This document shows positions 49,180-57,078 of a DNA stretch of 64,000 nucleotides, piece by piece; positions within the stretch are counted from its first letter, which is position 1; each line of letters opens with the position of its first letter. The notes under the pieces are model-generated. The model was not told the DNA's origin. It was given only the letters and a program-made list of their open reading frames with translations, and did no database searches. The DNA is from Microbacterium sp. STN6 (GTDB lineage Bacteria; Actinomycetota; Actinomycetes; Actinomycetales; Microbacteriaceae), in assembly GCF_026410545.1 (NCBI RefSeq), contig NZ_JAPMIT010000001.1:620001-684000 (forward strand). Direction: 5' to 3'. The position numbers and the translations under genes were made by a program.

Positions 49180-50157
49180 TCAGATTGCGGCGAGCTCGTG
49201 CGGCACGTAATGCTCCTCGAGTGCCGCGACCTCGTCTGCGGTGAGCGTCAGCTCGAGCGCGGCGAGCGCGTCGTCGAGGTGCTGCGGCTTCGTCGTGCCG
49301 ACGATGGGGGAGGTCACCGCGGGGCGCTGCAACAGCCAGGCGAGCGCGACCTGGGCGCGCGACACCCCGCGACCGTCGGCCACGCGGCCGACGGCATCCG
49401 CTACTCGTCGGTCTGCGTCGTCGGTGCCGCCGTACAGCGGCGCGATCACCCGGTCGCTCTCGGTGCGCGCCGTCGTCTCGCCCCAGGGCCGCGTGAGCCG
49501 GCCGCGGGCGAGCGGGCTCCATGGCAGTACGCCGACGCCCTGGTCGAGGCAGAGCGGATGCATCTCGCGCTCCTCCTCGCGGTTGAGCAGGTTGTAGTGA
49601 TCCTGCATCGAGACGAAGCGGCTCCAGTCGTGCTTCTCGGCCGTGAACTGAGCCTTCTGGAACTGCCACGCGTACATGCTCGAGGCGCCGATGTAGCGCA
49701 CCTTGCCGGCGCGCACGAGGTCGTTGAGTGCCTCCATGGTCTCCTCGATCGGCGTGTTCTCGTCCCAGCGGTGGATCTGGTACAGGTCGACGTAGTCGGT
49801 GCCGAGCCGGCGCAGGCTGTCGTCGATGGCCGTCATGATGTGGCCGCGGGAGAGACCGGCGCCGTTCGGGCCGGGGCGCATCCGCATGTTGACCTTGGTG
49901 GCGATGACCACCTCGTCGCGGCGGGCGAAGTCGGCGAGGGCGCGGCCCACGATCTCTTCGCTGGAGCCGAGGGAGTATACGTTGGCGGTATCGAACGTGG
50001 TGATGCCGGCCTCGAGCGCGCGGCGGATGAACGGCCGGCTCGCGTCCTCGGCCAGCGACCACGGGTGCGAGCCGCGGTCGGGCTCGCCGAAGCTCATGCA
50101 ACCGAGTGTGATGCGCGATACTTCGAGGCCGCTTGATCCGAGTCTGCGATAGTCCAT
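49180..50157 (-). CDS. Aldo/keto reductase
   Basis: 325 residues, (beta/alpha)8 barrel NADPH oxidoreductase. The start [24 protein letters not shown], the Asp-Tyr pair in [20 protein letters not shown], the catalytic His region [12 protein letters not shown] and the NADPH segment [21 protein letters not shown] fit the YajO/AKR-type subgroup of sugar and xenobiotic aldehyde reductases. A TACGGT box lies 6 nt before the ATG. The acetyltransferase gene follows closely and may be co-transcribed. Substrate unknown. Confidence 0.92.
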   Translation of the reverse strand: MDYRRLGSSGLEVSRITLGCMSFGEPDRGSHPWSLAEDASRPFIRRALEAGITTFDTANVYSLGSSEEIVGRALADFARRDEVVIATKVNMRMRPGPNGAGLSRGHIMTAIDDSLRRLGTDYVDLYQIHRWDENTPIEETMEALNDLVRAGKVRYIGASSMYAWQFQKAQFTAEKHDWSRFVSMQDHYNLLNREEEREMHPLCLDQGVGVLPWSPLARGRLTRPWGETTARTESDRVIAPLYGGTDDADRRVADAVGRVADGRGVSRAQVALAWLLQRPAVTSPIVGTTKPQHLDDALAALELTLTADEVAALEEHYVPHELAAI

Positions 50158-50163
50158 GCGTCA

Positions 50164-50169
50164 ACCGTA
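50164..50169 (-). promoter_or_regulatory. -10 box, leaderless promoter of the aldo/keto reductase
   Basis: TACGGT on the reverse strand, 6 nt before the ATG at 50157. Confidence 0.55.
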
Positions 50170-50235
50170 GTGAATGGACGAAGGGCCGGGAGGGTGCCCT
50201 CCCGGCCCTGTTACGCCGTGCGTCAGCTGCGCGAC

Positions 50236-50691
50236 TCAGGCGCTCTGCGCGTGCTCGCCTTCACTGATCGCCACCGTGTCTGACGCACTGTTCGACGGTG
50301 CCGCTGTCACCTCGATCTTGCGCGGCTTTGCCTTCTCGCTGACCGGGATCGTCACGCTGAGAACGCCGTTGGTGTAGCTCGCGGAGATGCGGTCGGTGTC
50401 GATGCCCTGGCCGAGGTTCAGCTGACGCAGGAACGAGCCGGCCTGGCGTTCGCGAGCGAGCCACTTCACTCCGTCGCCGCTCGTCAGCGTGCGCTCGGCG
50501 CGGATCGTCAGCAACTGGCCGTCGACGTCGATGTCGACCGAACCCGGGTCGATGCCGGGAAGGTCGGCGTTGAGTACGTAGACATCGCCATCGCGGTACA
50601 GATCCATCGGCATGAGGCGCGGGCCCTGCCGGTCGAGCAGGGCACCGGCGACGCGATCGAGTTCGCGGAACGGATCGAAATTCATAGCCAT
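50236..50691 (-). CDS. Hsp20/alpha-crystallin small heat shock protein
   Basis: 151 residues. It binds unfolding proteins without ATP. The alpha-crystallin domain (about residues 30-125) has VYVLNADLPGIDPGSVDIDVDGQLLTIRAER and ASYTNGVLSVTIPVSEKAKPRKIEV (the GVLxVxxP hallmark), with a short N-terminal arm FDPFRELDRVAGALL and a flexible tail. GGAGGAAAAC precedes the ATG at 50691. The promoter upstream carries both a CIRCE and a HAIR element, so HrcA and HspR probably control it together. The gene stands alone on its strand. Confidence 0.95.
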   Translation of the reverse strand: MAMNFDPFRELDRVAGALLDRQGPRLMPMDLYRDGDVYVLNADLPGIDPGSVDIDVDGQLLTIRAERTLTSGDGVKWLARERQAGSFLRQLNLGQGIDTDRISASYTNGVLSVTIPVSEKAKPRKIEVTAAPSNSASDTVAISEGEHAQSA

Positions 50692-50755
50692 GTTTTCCTC
50701 CTTCACTCGAGGCCGTCACAGCGGCCGGATGTGCGTTTCAGTTATTCACTTCAAA

Positions 50756-50776
50756 CTTGAGTCTTACTGACTCAAC
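50756..50776 (-). promoter_or_regulatory. HAIR element (HspR operator) of hsp20
   Basis: CTTGAGT-N7-ACTCAAC matches the HspR-associated inverted repeat CTTGAGT-N7-ACTCAAG at 13 of 14 positions. It lies just downstream of the predicted transcript start, where HspR would block elongation or promoter escape. Confidence 0.85.
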
Positions 50777-50784
50777 TACAGAAG

Positions 50785-50814
50785 ATATTAGCACTCTACA
50801 TATGAGAGTGCCAA
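50785..50814 (-). promoter_or_regulatory. hsp20 promoter, -35 TTGGCA and -10 TAATAT
   Basis: On the reverse strand TTGGCA (50814-50809) and TAATAT (50790-50785) are 18 bp apart, a near-consensus vegetative promoter and the strongest -35/-10 pair I see in the window. The CIRCE element covers both boxes. The leader to the ATG is about 85 nt. Confidence 0.75.
50788..50814 (-). promoter_or_regulatory. CIRCE element (HrcA operator) of hsp20
   Basis: TTAGCACTC-N9-GAGTGCCAA matches the CIRCE consensus TTAGCACTC-N9-GAGTGCTAA at 17 of 18 arm positions. The arms overlap the -35 and -10 boxes of the hsp20 promoter. Confidence 0.88.
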
Positions 50815-50990
50815 CGGATTCGCGACGCAGTCTCGGCGTTCCGGGCAACGCTCACGCGCGCATTCACTGTGGCGGCATGAACCGCTGGGATGGCCTCTTG
50901 CCCGCCTCGCGCCTAGGGTGGGAGGCATACCCATCTAGTGAGGCACGCCGCTGCGGTGCTCTGTTCGCGGCGGGGCCCGAAGGAGGCATC

Positions 50991-52955
50991 GTGGCCGAGA
51001 ACGTCGCGCAGAAGCTCATCGCGTCTCATCTGGTGGGGGGTGAGATGGTGCCGGGCGAGGAGGTCTCGCTGCGCATCGACCAAACGCTCACGCAGGATGC
51101 GACGGGCACGCTTGTGATGCTCGAGCTCGAGGCTCTGGGGCTCGAGCGCACCCAGGCAGAGGTCTCGGTGCAGTACGTCGACCACAACCTGCTGCAGGCC
51201 GACAACAAGAACGCCGAGGATCACGACTTTCTGCGCTCGGCATGCCAGCGCTTCGGCATCTGGTTCTCGAAGGCGGGCAACGGCGTCTCGCACCCCACGC
51301 ACATGCAGCGGTTCGGGATCCCGGGCATGACCATGGTGGGATCGGACAGCCACACCCCGGCGGCAGGCTCGCTCGGCATGCTCGCGATGGGAGTTGGCGG
51401 GCTCGAGGTCGCCACCGCCATCGCGGGGCGCCCCGTAACGGTGCGAATGCCCGAGATCTGGGGCGTGCGTCTCACCGGCGAGCTGCCGCCGTGGGTCAGC
51501 GCGAAAGACGTGATTCTCGAGATGCTGCGGCGCCACGACGTCAAGGGCGGCGTCGGCCGCATCATCGAGTACTACGGGCCGGGACTCGCGTCGCTGACCG
51601 CCATGGATCGACACGTCATTGCGAACATGGGCGCCGAGCTGGGGGCGACGACCACCGTGTTCCCGTCGGACGAGCGCGTGCGCGAATTCCTTGCCGCCGA
51701 GCAGCGGGAGGATGACTACGTCGAGCTCGTCGCCGACGACGGCGCCACGTACGACATCGATGAGGAGATCGACCTGTCGAGCCTTGAGCCGCTCATCGCG
51801 CTGCCGAGTTCGCCGGGAAACGTGGTGACCGTGCGCGAGGTGGCGGGAAGGCCCGTCTCCCAGGTCGTCATCGGGTCATCGGCGAACCCGGGCCTGCGCG
51901 ACTTCGCAGTCGTGGCGCGCACTATGAAGGGGAAGCAGACCCACGCGGGCCTCTCGCTCGACGTGAACCCGACCTCGCGTCAGATTCTGCAGGATCTGAC
52001 GAAGATGGGTGACACGCTCGACCTCATCGCCTCCGGTGCGCGGCTGCACCAGTCGGGTTGCATGGGGTGCATCGGCATGGGGCAGGCGCCCGCCGTCGGC
52101 CGCATCAGCCTGCGCACGGTTCCGCGCAACTTTCCTGGCCGCAGCGGCACCAAGGAGGACTCGGTGTACCTGTGCTCGCCCGAGACCGGTGCGGCGGCGG
52201 CGCTGACCGGCGTCATCACCGACCCGCGAGACCTGACGCCCTCACTCGGCATCGAATACCCGCACATCGACCTGCCGACCACCTCGAGCGTGAACCACGA
52301 GATGCTCGAGCCGCCGCTGCCGCCGGAGGAGGCGGCGAAGGTCGAGCTCGTCAAGGGCACCAACATCGCCACCCTGCCCGAGGTCGGCCCCCTGCCCGAC
52401 CGCATCGAGGCGCCCGTGCTGCTGAAGGTCGGCGACAACATCTCAACCGACGAGATCCTGCCCGCCGGCGCACGGGTGCTGCCGTTCCGCAGCAACCTGC
52501 CCAAGCTCGCCCAGTTCACGTTCGACCAGGTCGACGAGACGTATGCCGACCGCGCCGCCGAGGTGCGCGACACGACCGGCCACATCATCGTCGGGGGGGC
52601 GAACTACGGTCAGGGCTCCTCGCGCGAGCACGCCGCCATCACGCCACGGTTCCTCGGCGCGCACGCGGTCATCGCGGTCTCGTTCGCGCGCATCCATTGG
52701 CAGAACCTCGCCAACTTCGGTGTGCTCGCCCTCGAGTTCGCCGACCCCGCCGATCACGATCGGGTCGAACAGGGGGACACCCTGGTGCTTGAGGGGTTGA
52801 GGGAGGCCATTGCGAACGGTCACGAGTTGACCGCCCGCAACGAGACCCGAGGCGAGGAGTATCGGCTGACCCATCGTCTCTCCGATCGCCAGGTGCAGCA
52901 CGTGCTCGCGGGCGGCCTCATCCCGTGGCTGCGGCGAGAGACGGAGAACGCGTGA
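50991..52955 (+). CDS. Aconitate hydratase (short, about 650-residue type)
   Basis: 654 residues from a GTG behind GAAGGAGG; the frame stays open upstream through the hsp20 promoter but lacks a ribosome site there. The enzyme isomerises citrate to isocitrate. Fe-S cluster cysteines lie in GARLHQSGCMGCIGMGQAP and in the N-terminal half. The swivel domain carries ILPAGARVLPFRSN and GGANYGQGSSREHAAITPRFLG. Its length matches the putative-aconitase subfamily (TIGR01342), not the roughly 900-residue AcnA. A TAGGGT box lies near 50910. The next gene overlaps by 4 nt. Confidence 0.94.
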   Translation: MAENVAQKLIASHLVGGEMVPGEEVSLRIDQTLTQDATGTLVMLELEALGLERTQAEVSVQYVDHNLLQADNKNAEDHDFLRSACQRFGIWFSKAGNGVSHPTHMQRFGIPGMTMVGSDSHTPAAGSLGMLAMGVGGLEVATAIAGRPVTVRMPEIWGVRLTGELPPWVSAKDVILEMLRRHDVKGGVGRIIEYYGPGLASLTAMDRHVIANMGAELGATTTVFPSDERVREFLAAEQREDDYVELVADDGATYDIDEEIDLSSLEPLIALPSSPGNVVTVREVAGRPVSQVVIGSSANPGLRDFAVVARTMKGKQTHAGLSLDVNPTSRQILQDLTKMGDTLDLIASGARLHQSGCMGCIGMGQAPAVGRISLRTVPRNFPGRSGTKEDSVYLCSPETGAAAALTGVITDPRDLTPSLGIEYPHIDLPTTSSVNHEMLEPPLPPEEAAKVELVKGTNIATLPEVGPLPDRIEAPVLLKVGDNISTDEILPAGARVLPFRSNLPKLAQFTFDQVDETYADRAAEVRDTTGHIIVGGANYGQGSSREHAAITPRFLGAHAVIAVSFARIHWQNLANFGVLALEFADPADHDRVEQGDTLVLEGLREAIANGHELTARNETRGEEYRLTHRLSDRQVQHVLAGGLIPWLRRETENA

Positions 52956-53359
52956 TCTCGCGCGAGAAGGCGCGCGGGCTGCGCGAGGCGGGACTCGCAT
53001 GGCATCCGCGGCCCGGCGACGCGTTCAGCATGCTGGGGGCCGAATTCGCCGACGAGGTCTTCACCGTGAGCGAGATGACGATCGAGTCGCACGAGTTCGA
53101 CACGGGCACCATTCTCGGCTTCAACGGCACGACCGAGTGGGCGCTTGATTCGGTCGCCATCGAGGACGCGCTCTGGATGCCGCGCGAGGATCAGCTGCGC
53201 GAACTCCTCGGCGGCACGTTCCGCTCGCTGCGGGCCGACGGCGATGGGTTCGTCGTCAGCACCGGGCTCGTGGGTCGCGAGAGCGAATACCGAGCGGATG
53301 CCGCGGCCGACGCGTACGCCGACGCCCTTCTGGCGCTCATCACCGCTGCGGTGGCGTGA
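52952..53359 (+). CDS. Small conserved actinobacterial protein, coupled to aconitase
   Basis: 135 residues, GTG start overlapping the aconitase stop (GTGA). It reads REKARGLREAGLAWHPRPGDAFSM, then LGFNGTTEWALDSVAIEDALWMPREDQLRELLGGTF. I recall this pattern from short actinobacterial proteins sometimes labelled pilus assembly protein CpaE, but nothing here resembles the CpaE ATPase, so that label is probably wrong. No membrane segment or catalytic motif is visible. The last 20 nt overlap the convergent aminotransferase gene. Function unknown. Confidence 0.75.
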   Translation: MISREKARGLREAGLAWHPRPGDAFSMLGAEFADEVFTVSEMTIESHEFDTGTILGFNGTTEWALDSVAIEDALWMPREDQLRELLGGTFRSLRADGDGFVVSTGLVGRESEYRADAAADAYADALLALITAAVA

Positions 53360-54239
53360 GCAGCGCGGCCACGAGATCCGCGGTGAGCGCCGTGTCGACG
53401 GCGAGCGGCGCGCCGTCGAGGGCGCGCACGGGCGCGGCCTGACGGACGCTGGAGACGAGCCACGCGGCATCCGCTTGCCTGAGTCGTTCAAGCGGCATCA
53501 GGGCGAACTCGCACGCGAATCCGCGAGACGAGAAGAAGTCGAAGGCGCGCGCCTGCGTGGTGCCGGCGAGAATGCCCGCGGTCGTCGGCGTCGTGCTCAC
53601 GCTCTGACCGTGCCGCACGATGACGGTCGAGGTCGGCCCCTCGAGCACGTAGCCGTCGCTGCTGACGAAGATGACGTCGTCGGCCCCGCGGCGTTCGGCC
53701 TCGCGCAGCGCCGCCTGGTTGACGGCATACGAGAGGGTCTTTGCGCCGAGCAGCAGCCACGGTGCCGGCTCGGCAGCGTCATGCCGGTAACCGCGGTCGA
53801 GTGTGACGACACGGATGCCGTCGGTGCGCGCCGCCGTGAAGTCGCCTGCCGGCTCGACCCACACCCAACCGCTGGCCTCGCCTCGCCCCGGTACACCGCG
53901 GGTCAGCACGATCTTGGCCGAGAGCTCCTGGGCGCTCTCGTGTGCGCCGATCGCGGTGAGGATCGCCCGACGCCACACCTCGAGGTCGGGATCGGGCAGG
54001 TCGAGCAGGGCCGCCGAATGCGCGAATCGTGCCAGGTGCTCGTCGAGCGAGAGGGGAGAACCGTTCGAGACCCCGATGGTCTCGAAGATTCCGTCGCCGC
54101 GCTGCACGCCGAGGTCGGTCACGAGCAGATGCGCTGCGGCAGGATCAACGAGCTCGACGCCGTCGTCGTGTGATGCGGCGTGCCCCGTGGCCGGGCGCGA
54201 GAGTGCCGGGCGGGTGACAAGGGCGAGGACAGGGCTCAT
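53340..54239 (-). CDS. pabC: Class IV PLP aminotransferase, aminodeoxychorismate lyase-like
   Basis: 299 residues. Fold type IV features are present: DLGVQRGDGIFETIGV near the N-terminus, the PLP lysine in LLLGAKTLSYAVNQAALREAERRGADDVIF, and EGPTSTVIV. ADC lyase splits aminodeoxychorismate into 4-aminobenzoate and pyruvate for folate synthesis; D-amino-acid or branched-chain aminotransferases share the fold. The ATG at 54239 is chosen because earlier codons translate a low-complexity Gly/Thr repeat. No pabA or pabB is near, so the ADCL call rests on sequence pattern only. Confidence 0.82.
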   Translation of the reverse strand: MSPVLALVTRPALSRPATGHAASHDDGVELVDPAAAHLLVTDLGVQRGDGIFETIGVSNGSPLSLDEHLARFAHSAALLDLPDPDLEVWRRAILTAIGAHESAQELSAKIVLTRGVPGRGEASGWVWVEPAGDFTAARTDGIRVVTLDRGYRHDAAEPAPWLLLGAKTLSYAVNQAALREAERRGADDVIFVSSDGYVLEGPTSTVIVRHGQSVSTTPTTAGILAGTTQARAFDFFSSRGFACEFALMPLERLRQADAAWLVSSVRQAAPVRALDGAPLAVDTALTADLVAALLTPPQR

Positions 54240-54257
54240 GCCGCCAGTATCGCCCAT

Positions 54258-54293
54258 GCCGGTGCTGCCGGTGCTGCCGGTGCCGCCGGTACC
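54258..54293. repeat. 9-bp tandem repeat upstream of the class IV aminotransferase
   Basis: Four units of GCCGGTGCT with drift in the last two, starting 19 nt upstream of the aminotransferase ATG. It is low-complexity sequence in the gap before the acidic protein gene and may vary in copy number. Confidence 0.6.
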
Positions 54294-54321
54294 GTCTGTG
54301 TCGCCTGTCCCGCCTGTGCCG

Positions 54322-54618
54322 TCACGGGCCCTGTGGGTCGTCCTTGTCGGAATCGTGCCCGGCGCTGTCGTCGGCCGGCGCCACGGGCACCGCGCCCGCC
54401 TGCCCGCCGAGGCCCTGCGAGCCTCCCGGCACGAGCCGGGGCTCGTCATCCTCAGTGTTCAGCGTCTCTGCGTCGTCGGCGTCGCCGTCGAGCCCGTCGA
54501 CGATGCCGTTGGTCTGATCGAAGGGGTGTGACACGTCTTCGGCCAGGTCGCCCAGGTTTCCGTGCGCTGTGGGCGAGTCCGAAGGCTGCACACCGTCGTC
54601 GCGTTCGTTCTCGTTCAT
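54322..54618 (-). CDS. Acidic, disordered protein, unknown function
   Basis: 98 residues, rich in Asp, Glu, Gly and Pro with no predicted fold (ERDDGVQPSDSP, GLDGDADDAETLNTEDDEP, GHDSDKDDPQGP). It has a TACCGT box 7 nt before the ATG, like other genes in the window, which is the main support for calling it real. Its end approaches the aminotransferase start, so the two may share a transcript. No family recognised. Confidence 0.55.
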   Translation of the reverse strand: MNENERDDGVQPSDSPTAHGNLGDLAEDVSHPFDQTNGIVDGLDGDADDAETLNTEDDEPRLVPGGSQGLGGQAGAVPVAPADDSAGHDSDKDDPQGP

Positions 54619-54625
54619 GGCCCCC

Positions 54626-54631
54626 ACGGTA
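54626..54631 (-). promoter_or_regulatory. -10 box, leaderless promoter of the acidic 98-residue gene
   Basis: TACCGT on the reverse strand, 7 nt before the ATG at 54618. Confidence 0.45.
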
Positions 54632-54751
54632 CGCTCACCGCGCCGAGCGGCAAGGTGTGCGGGCGCAGGCCGTTCCCTTGGCCAACGCGTCATAAGGAGG
54701 GAGAATGGCCACGCACGACAAGTCCCGCTTGACGATCGAGAGGAGTCAACG

Positions 54752-55201
54752 ATGCCTCGTCTCACCTCCGTCATGCTCTCGCTGCTGCTTCTCGGTCTTC
54801 TGCTTGTGTCGGTGTATCTCGAGGTGTGGGTTCTTCCCAGGGAGATAGACCGCACGACCGCAACTTTTCCGCAGACGACGCCGCTCGCGGTACCCGGCCT
54901 TGTCTGGGGCATCGCCGCGATCGCGTGCGGTCAGGCGATCGTCCTCATCGGGTTTCGGCTTGTGGCACTCTCCCGTAAAGGCACGTTCGAGGGATCCGCG
55001 GCGCCGTGGTTGCGCGCGATCGTGGCCTGTCTCCTCGCCTTCATCGCCCTCATCGTGGTCGCTTTCGTGACCCTGGCCGTGTCGGGTTACGGGTCACCCG
55101 CGATGGTCGAACTGATTCTCATGGGTGTTTTCGCGCTGATCGCGGCGGTGGCTCTTCTCGCTTCACGGGCAACACGTCGCCCGCGCCGGCTACCAGGCTG
55201 A
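54752..55201 (+). CDS. Four-helix membrane protein (DUF2975-like)
   Basis: 149 residues from an ATG with GAGAGGAG upstream. Four helices: VMLSLLLLGLLLVSVYLEVWVL, VWGIAAIACGQAIVLIGFRLV, WLRAIVACLLAFIALIVVAFVTLAV and MVELILMGVFALIAAVALLA. Size, helix spacing and the RKGTFEGSAAPWLRAI loop resemble DUF2975. Such genes are usually followed by an Xre-type regulator; here a convergent SDR gene follows instead and overlaps by 12 nt. Function unknown. Confidence 0.78.
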   Translation: MPRLTSVMLSLLLLGLLLVSVYLEVWVLPREIDRTTATFPQTTPLAVPGLVWGIAAIACGQAIVLIGFRLVALSRKGTFEGSAAPWLRAIVACLLAFIALIVVAFVTLAVSGYGSPAMVELILMGVFALIAAVALLASRATRRPRRLPG

Positions 55202-56779
55202 GACGGCGTAGTCCTTCAGGAACACCCCGTAGACGTCGTCGCCGGCCTCGCCGCGCACGATCGGGTCGTACACGCGCGCGGCCCCGTCAACGAGGTCGAG
55301 CGGCGCGTGGAACCCCTCCTCGGCGAGGCGCACCTTCGTGGGGTGCGGACGCTCATCCGTGATCCAGCCCGTGTCGACGCTCGTCATGAGAATGCCGTCG
55401 GCCTCGAACATCTCGCCCGCGCTCGTGCGCGTGAGCATATTCAGCGCCGCCTTGGCCATGTTCGTGTGCGGGTGCCCCGGCCCCTTGTACCGACGACCGA
55501 AGACTCCCTCCATCGCCGAGACGTTCACGACATAGCTACGACCCGCCGCCGCCATCGACTCCCGCAGCCGGTTGATGAGCACGAACGGCGCGGTCGCGTT
55601 GCACAGCTGCACCTCGAGCATCTCGAGCGGGTCGATGTCGCCGACCGTTTGCGTCCAGCTGTTCACCGGGTGCAGGTCGGGCACGAGGCCGCCCGCGTCG
55701 ATCGCGCTGCCATCCGCGAGCCGCTCCAGCGACGACGAGCCGGCGGCCATGGCCTGCTCGGCGAGGTAGGTGGCGTGGCCGGCGGCATCGGTGAGGTGTG
55801 AGGGCGCACCCGCCGCGATCGCCCCGAGAATCGGATGGCTGGCCACCGAGGCGGCCAGCGCGAGCGGATGCGCGTCGTTCGTGTGCCCGAAGGTGAGCAG
55901 TTCGGGCAGCTCGCCCTCCGGGAGGGGCGCGGACTCAGCATCCGACAGTCGTGCGTACGCCCCGGGAGAACGCCGCACGGTCTGCGCCGCGTTGTTGATG
56001 AGAATGTCCAGGGGGCCGGATGCCGCCACGGCGTCGGCGAGGCCGACGACCTGGGCGGGGTCACGCAGGTCGATGCCCACCACCCGCAGCCGATGCAGCC
56101 AGGCGCCGGAGTCGGGGAGCGAGGAGAAGCGGCGAACGGCGTCTCGGGGAAAGCGCGTGGTGATGGTGGTGTGCGCGCCGTCGCGCAGCAGGCGGAGCGC
56201 GATGTGCATGCCGATCTTGGCGCGGCCGCCCGTGAGCAGCGCCCGCTTGCCGGTGAGGTCGGTGCGGGCGCCGCGCTTCGCATGGCTGAACGCGGCGCAG
56301 TCGGGGCAGAGCTGGTGGTAGAACGCGTCGACCTCGGTGTACTCGCGCTTGCAGATGTAGCAGGCGCGCGGCTTCAGCAGGGTGCCCGCGGTCGCCGCCC
56401 CCGAGGTGATCGCAAGGTCGATGCCGCGCGTCTCGTCGTCGATGCGGTCTGGCGCGCCGGTTGCCGTGGCCGCGACGACGGCGCGGTCGGCCTCGGCGAT
56501 GTCGGCGCGCTTCGTCAGCCGCCTCGACTTCTTCACGGCCTTGAACATGTGCGCCGTGGCGTGCCGCACGGCCACGAAGTCCGGATGCGTCTCGTCGAGT
56601 TCGTGCAGGGCGCCGAGCACGCGGAGTGTGGCGTCCAGGTCGCCGGGGTCGATGCCGCGCGGCGCTGAATTGATGCCGCGCGGCGCATGATCGTGGGCTG
56701 GTTCGCCTGGGCCTGGGTCACGGCCGAGGTCGCCCCCGCCCGGCCGGTCGCTGGCGGGGGAGTGGCTGCCATTCGTCAT
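55190..56779 (-). CDS. Large SDR-family oxidoreductase with zinc-knuckle insert and no YxxxK tyrosine
   Basis: 529 residues, about twice the usual SDR length. Residues 1-135 are a variable Asp/Gly/Ala-rich region. A CYIC...CPDC zinc knuckle (C140, C143, C158, C161) follows. The Rossmann domain starts at GKRALLTGGRAKIGMHIA (TGGRAKIG at 183-190), with LDILINNAAQTVRRSPGAYARL and a serine in VVNVSAMEGVFG. The usual Tyr-x-x-x-Lys reads TNMAK, so the catalytic tyrosine is missing while the lysine is kept. I recall HTNMAKAALNM as conserved in a bacterial and plant subgroup, so this is probably a family trait. Substrate unknown. Confidence 0.82.
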   Translation of the reverse strand: MTNGSHSPASDRPGGGDLGRDPGPGEPAHDHAPRGINSAPRGIDPGDLDATLRVLGALHELDETHPDFVAVRHATAHMFKAVKKSRRLTKRADIAEADRAVVAATATGAPDRIDDETRGIDLAITSGAATAGTLLKPRACYICKREYTEVDAFYHQLCPDCAAFSHAKRGARTDLTGKRALLTGGRAKIGMHIALRLLRDGAHTTITTRFPRDAVRRFSSLPDSGAWLHRLRVVGIDLRDPAQVVGLADAVAASGPLDILINNAAQTVRRSPGAYARLSDAESAPLPEGELPELLTFGHTNDAHPLALAASVASHPILGAIAAGAPSHLTDAAGHATYLAEQAMAAGSSSLERLADGSAIDAGGLVPDLHPVNSWTQTVGDIDPLEMLEVQLCNATAPFVLINRLRESMAAAGRSYVVNVSAMEGVFGRRYKGPGHPHTNMAKAALNMLTRTSAGEMFEADGILMTSVDTGWITDERPHPTKVRLAEEGFHAPLDLVDGAARVYDPIVRGEAGDDVYGVFLKDYAVSAW

Positions 56780-56832
56780 TTCCCTGCGATTCTACCGGCC
56801 CGGCGCAGGCGCACTTCTCGCCCGACCGTGCA

Positions 56833-56928
56833 TCGCAATCCATGCGTGGCCGCGTGTCGCAATCCATGCCTGGCCGCCTGTCGCAATCCATGCCTGGCCG
56901 CCTGTCGCAATCCATGCCTGGCCGCGTG
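56833..56928. repeat. 24-bp tandem repeat, four copies
   Basis: Four adjacent 24-bp units, each beginning TCGCAATCCATGC and ending in GTG or CTG, occupy 56833-56928 in the 299-nt gap between the divergent SDR and helicase genes. Units 2 and 3 are identical; units 1 and 4 differ from them at one or two bases. There are no spacers, so this is a minisatellite and not a CRISPR array. Confidence 0.85.
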
Positions 56929-56935
56929 TCGTTCA

Positions 56936-57004
56936 GCAGGAGAAATCGGGCGACACGCCGTCACCCCAGGGCCACTCACTGGTGTGTCGCCCGATTTCTC
57001 CTGC
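56936..57004. repeat. 21-bp perfect inverted repeat upstream of the helicase
   Basis: Arms 56936-56956 and 56984-57004 are exact complements around a 27-nt loop; the left arm includes AGGAGAAATCGGGCGACAC. It directly follows the 24-bp tandem array. No T-run follows, so it is not a standard terminator. The arm is long enough to be a mobile palindrome or a structured RNA leader. Confidence 0.85.
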
Positions 57005-57078
57005 GCAAGTGCATGGCGGGGACGGGAACTGGCCCAGCGGATGCTGCCAGCGCGCCCCCGTGCGGCATGATCGACTCA

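Noticed and set aside
50706-50733. Extra palindromic-repeat half-site upstream of hsp20 (GAGGCCGTCACAGCGGCCG)
   Set aside because: It lacks both the TTGAGGAG and the GTCTCGAAA parts; likely chance GC pairing.
54704-54751. Small open frame starting at an ATG behind a strong AAGGAGGGAG site
   Set aside because: It runs out of frame into the DUF2975-like gene and gives a Cys/Arg-rich peptide of about 47 residues with no family; a leader peptide cannot be excluded but is unsupported.
56833-56928. Possible CRISPR array
   Set aside because: The 24-bp units are directly adjacent with no spacers, and there are no cas genes.
56842-57078. N-terminal extension of the DUF3516 helicase
   Set aside because: The extra codons translate the 24-bp tandem repeat (QSMPGRLS blocks) and the 21-bp palindrome; there is no ribosome site and the family starts near 57079.
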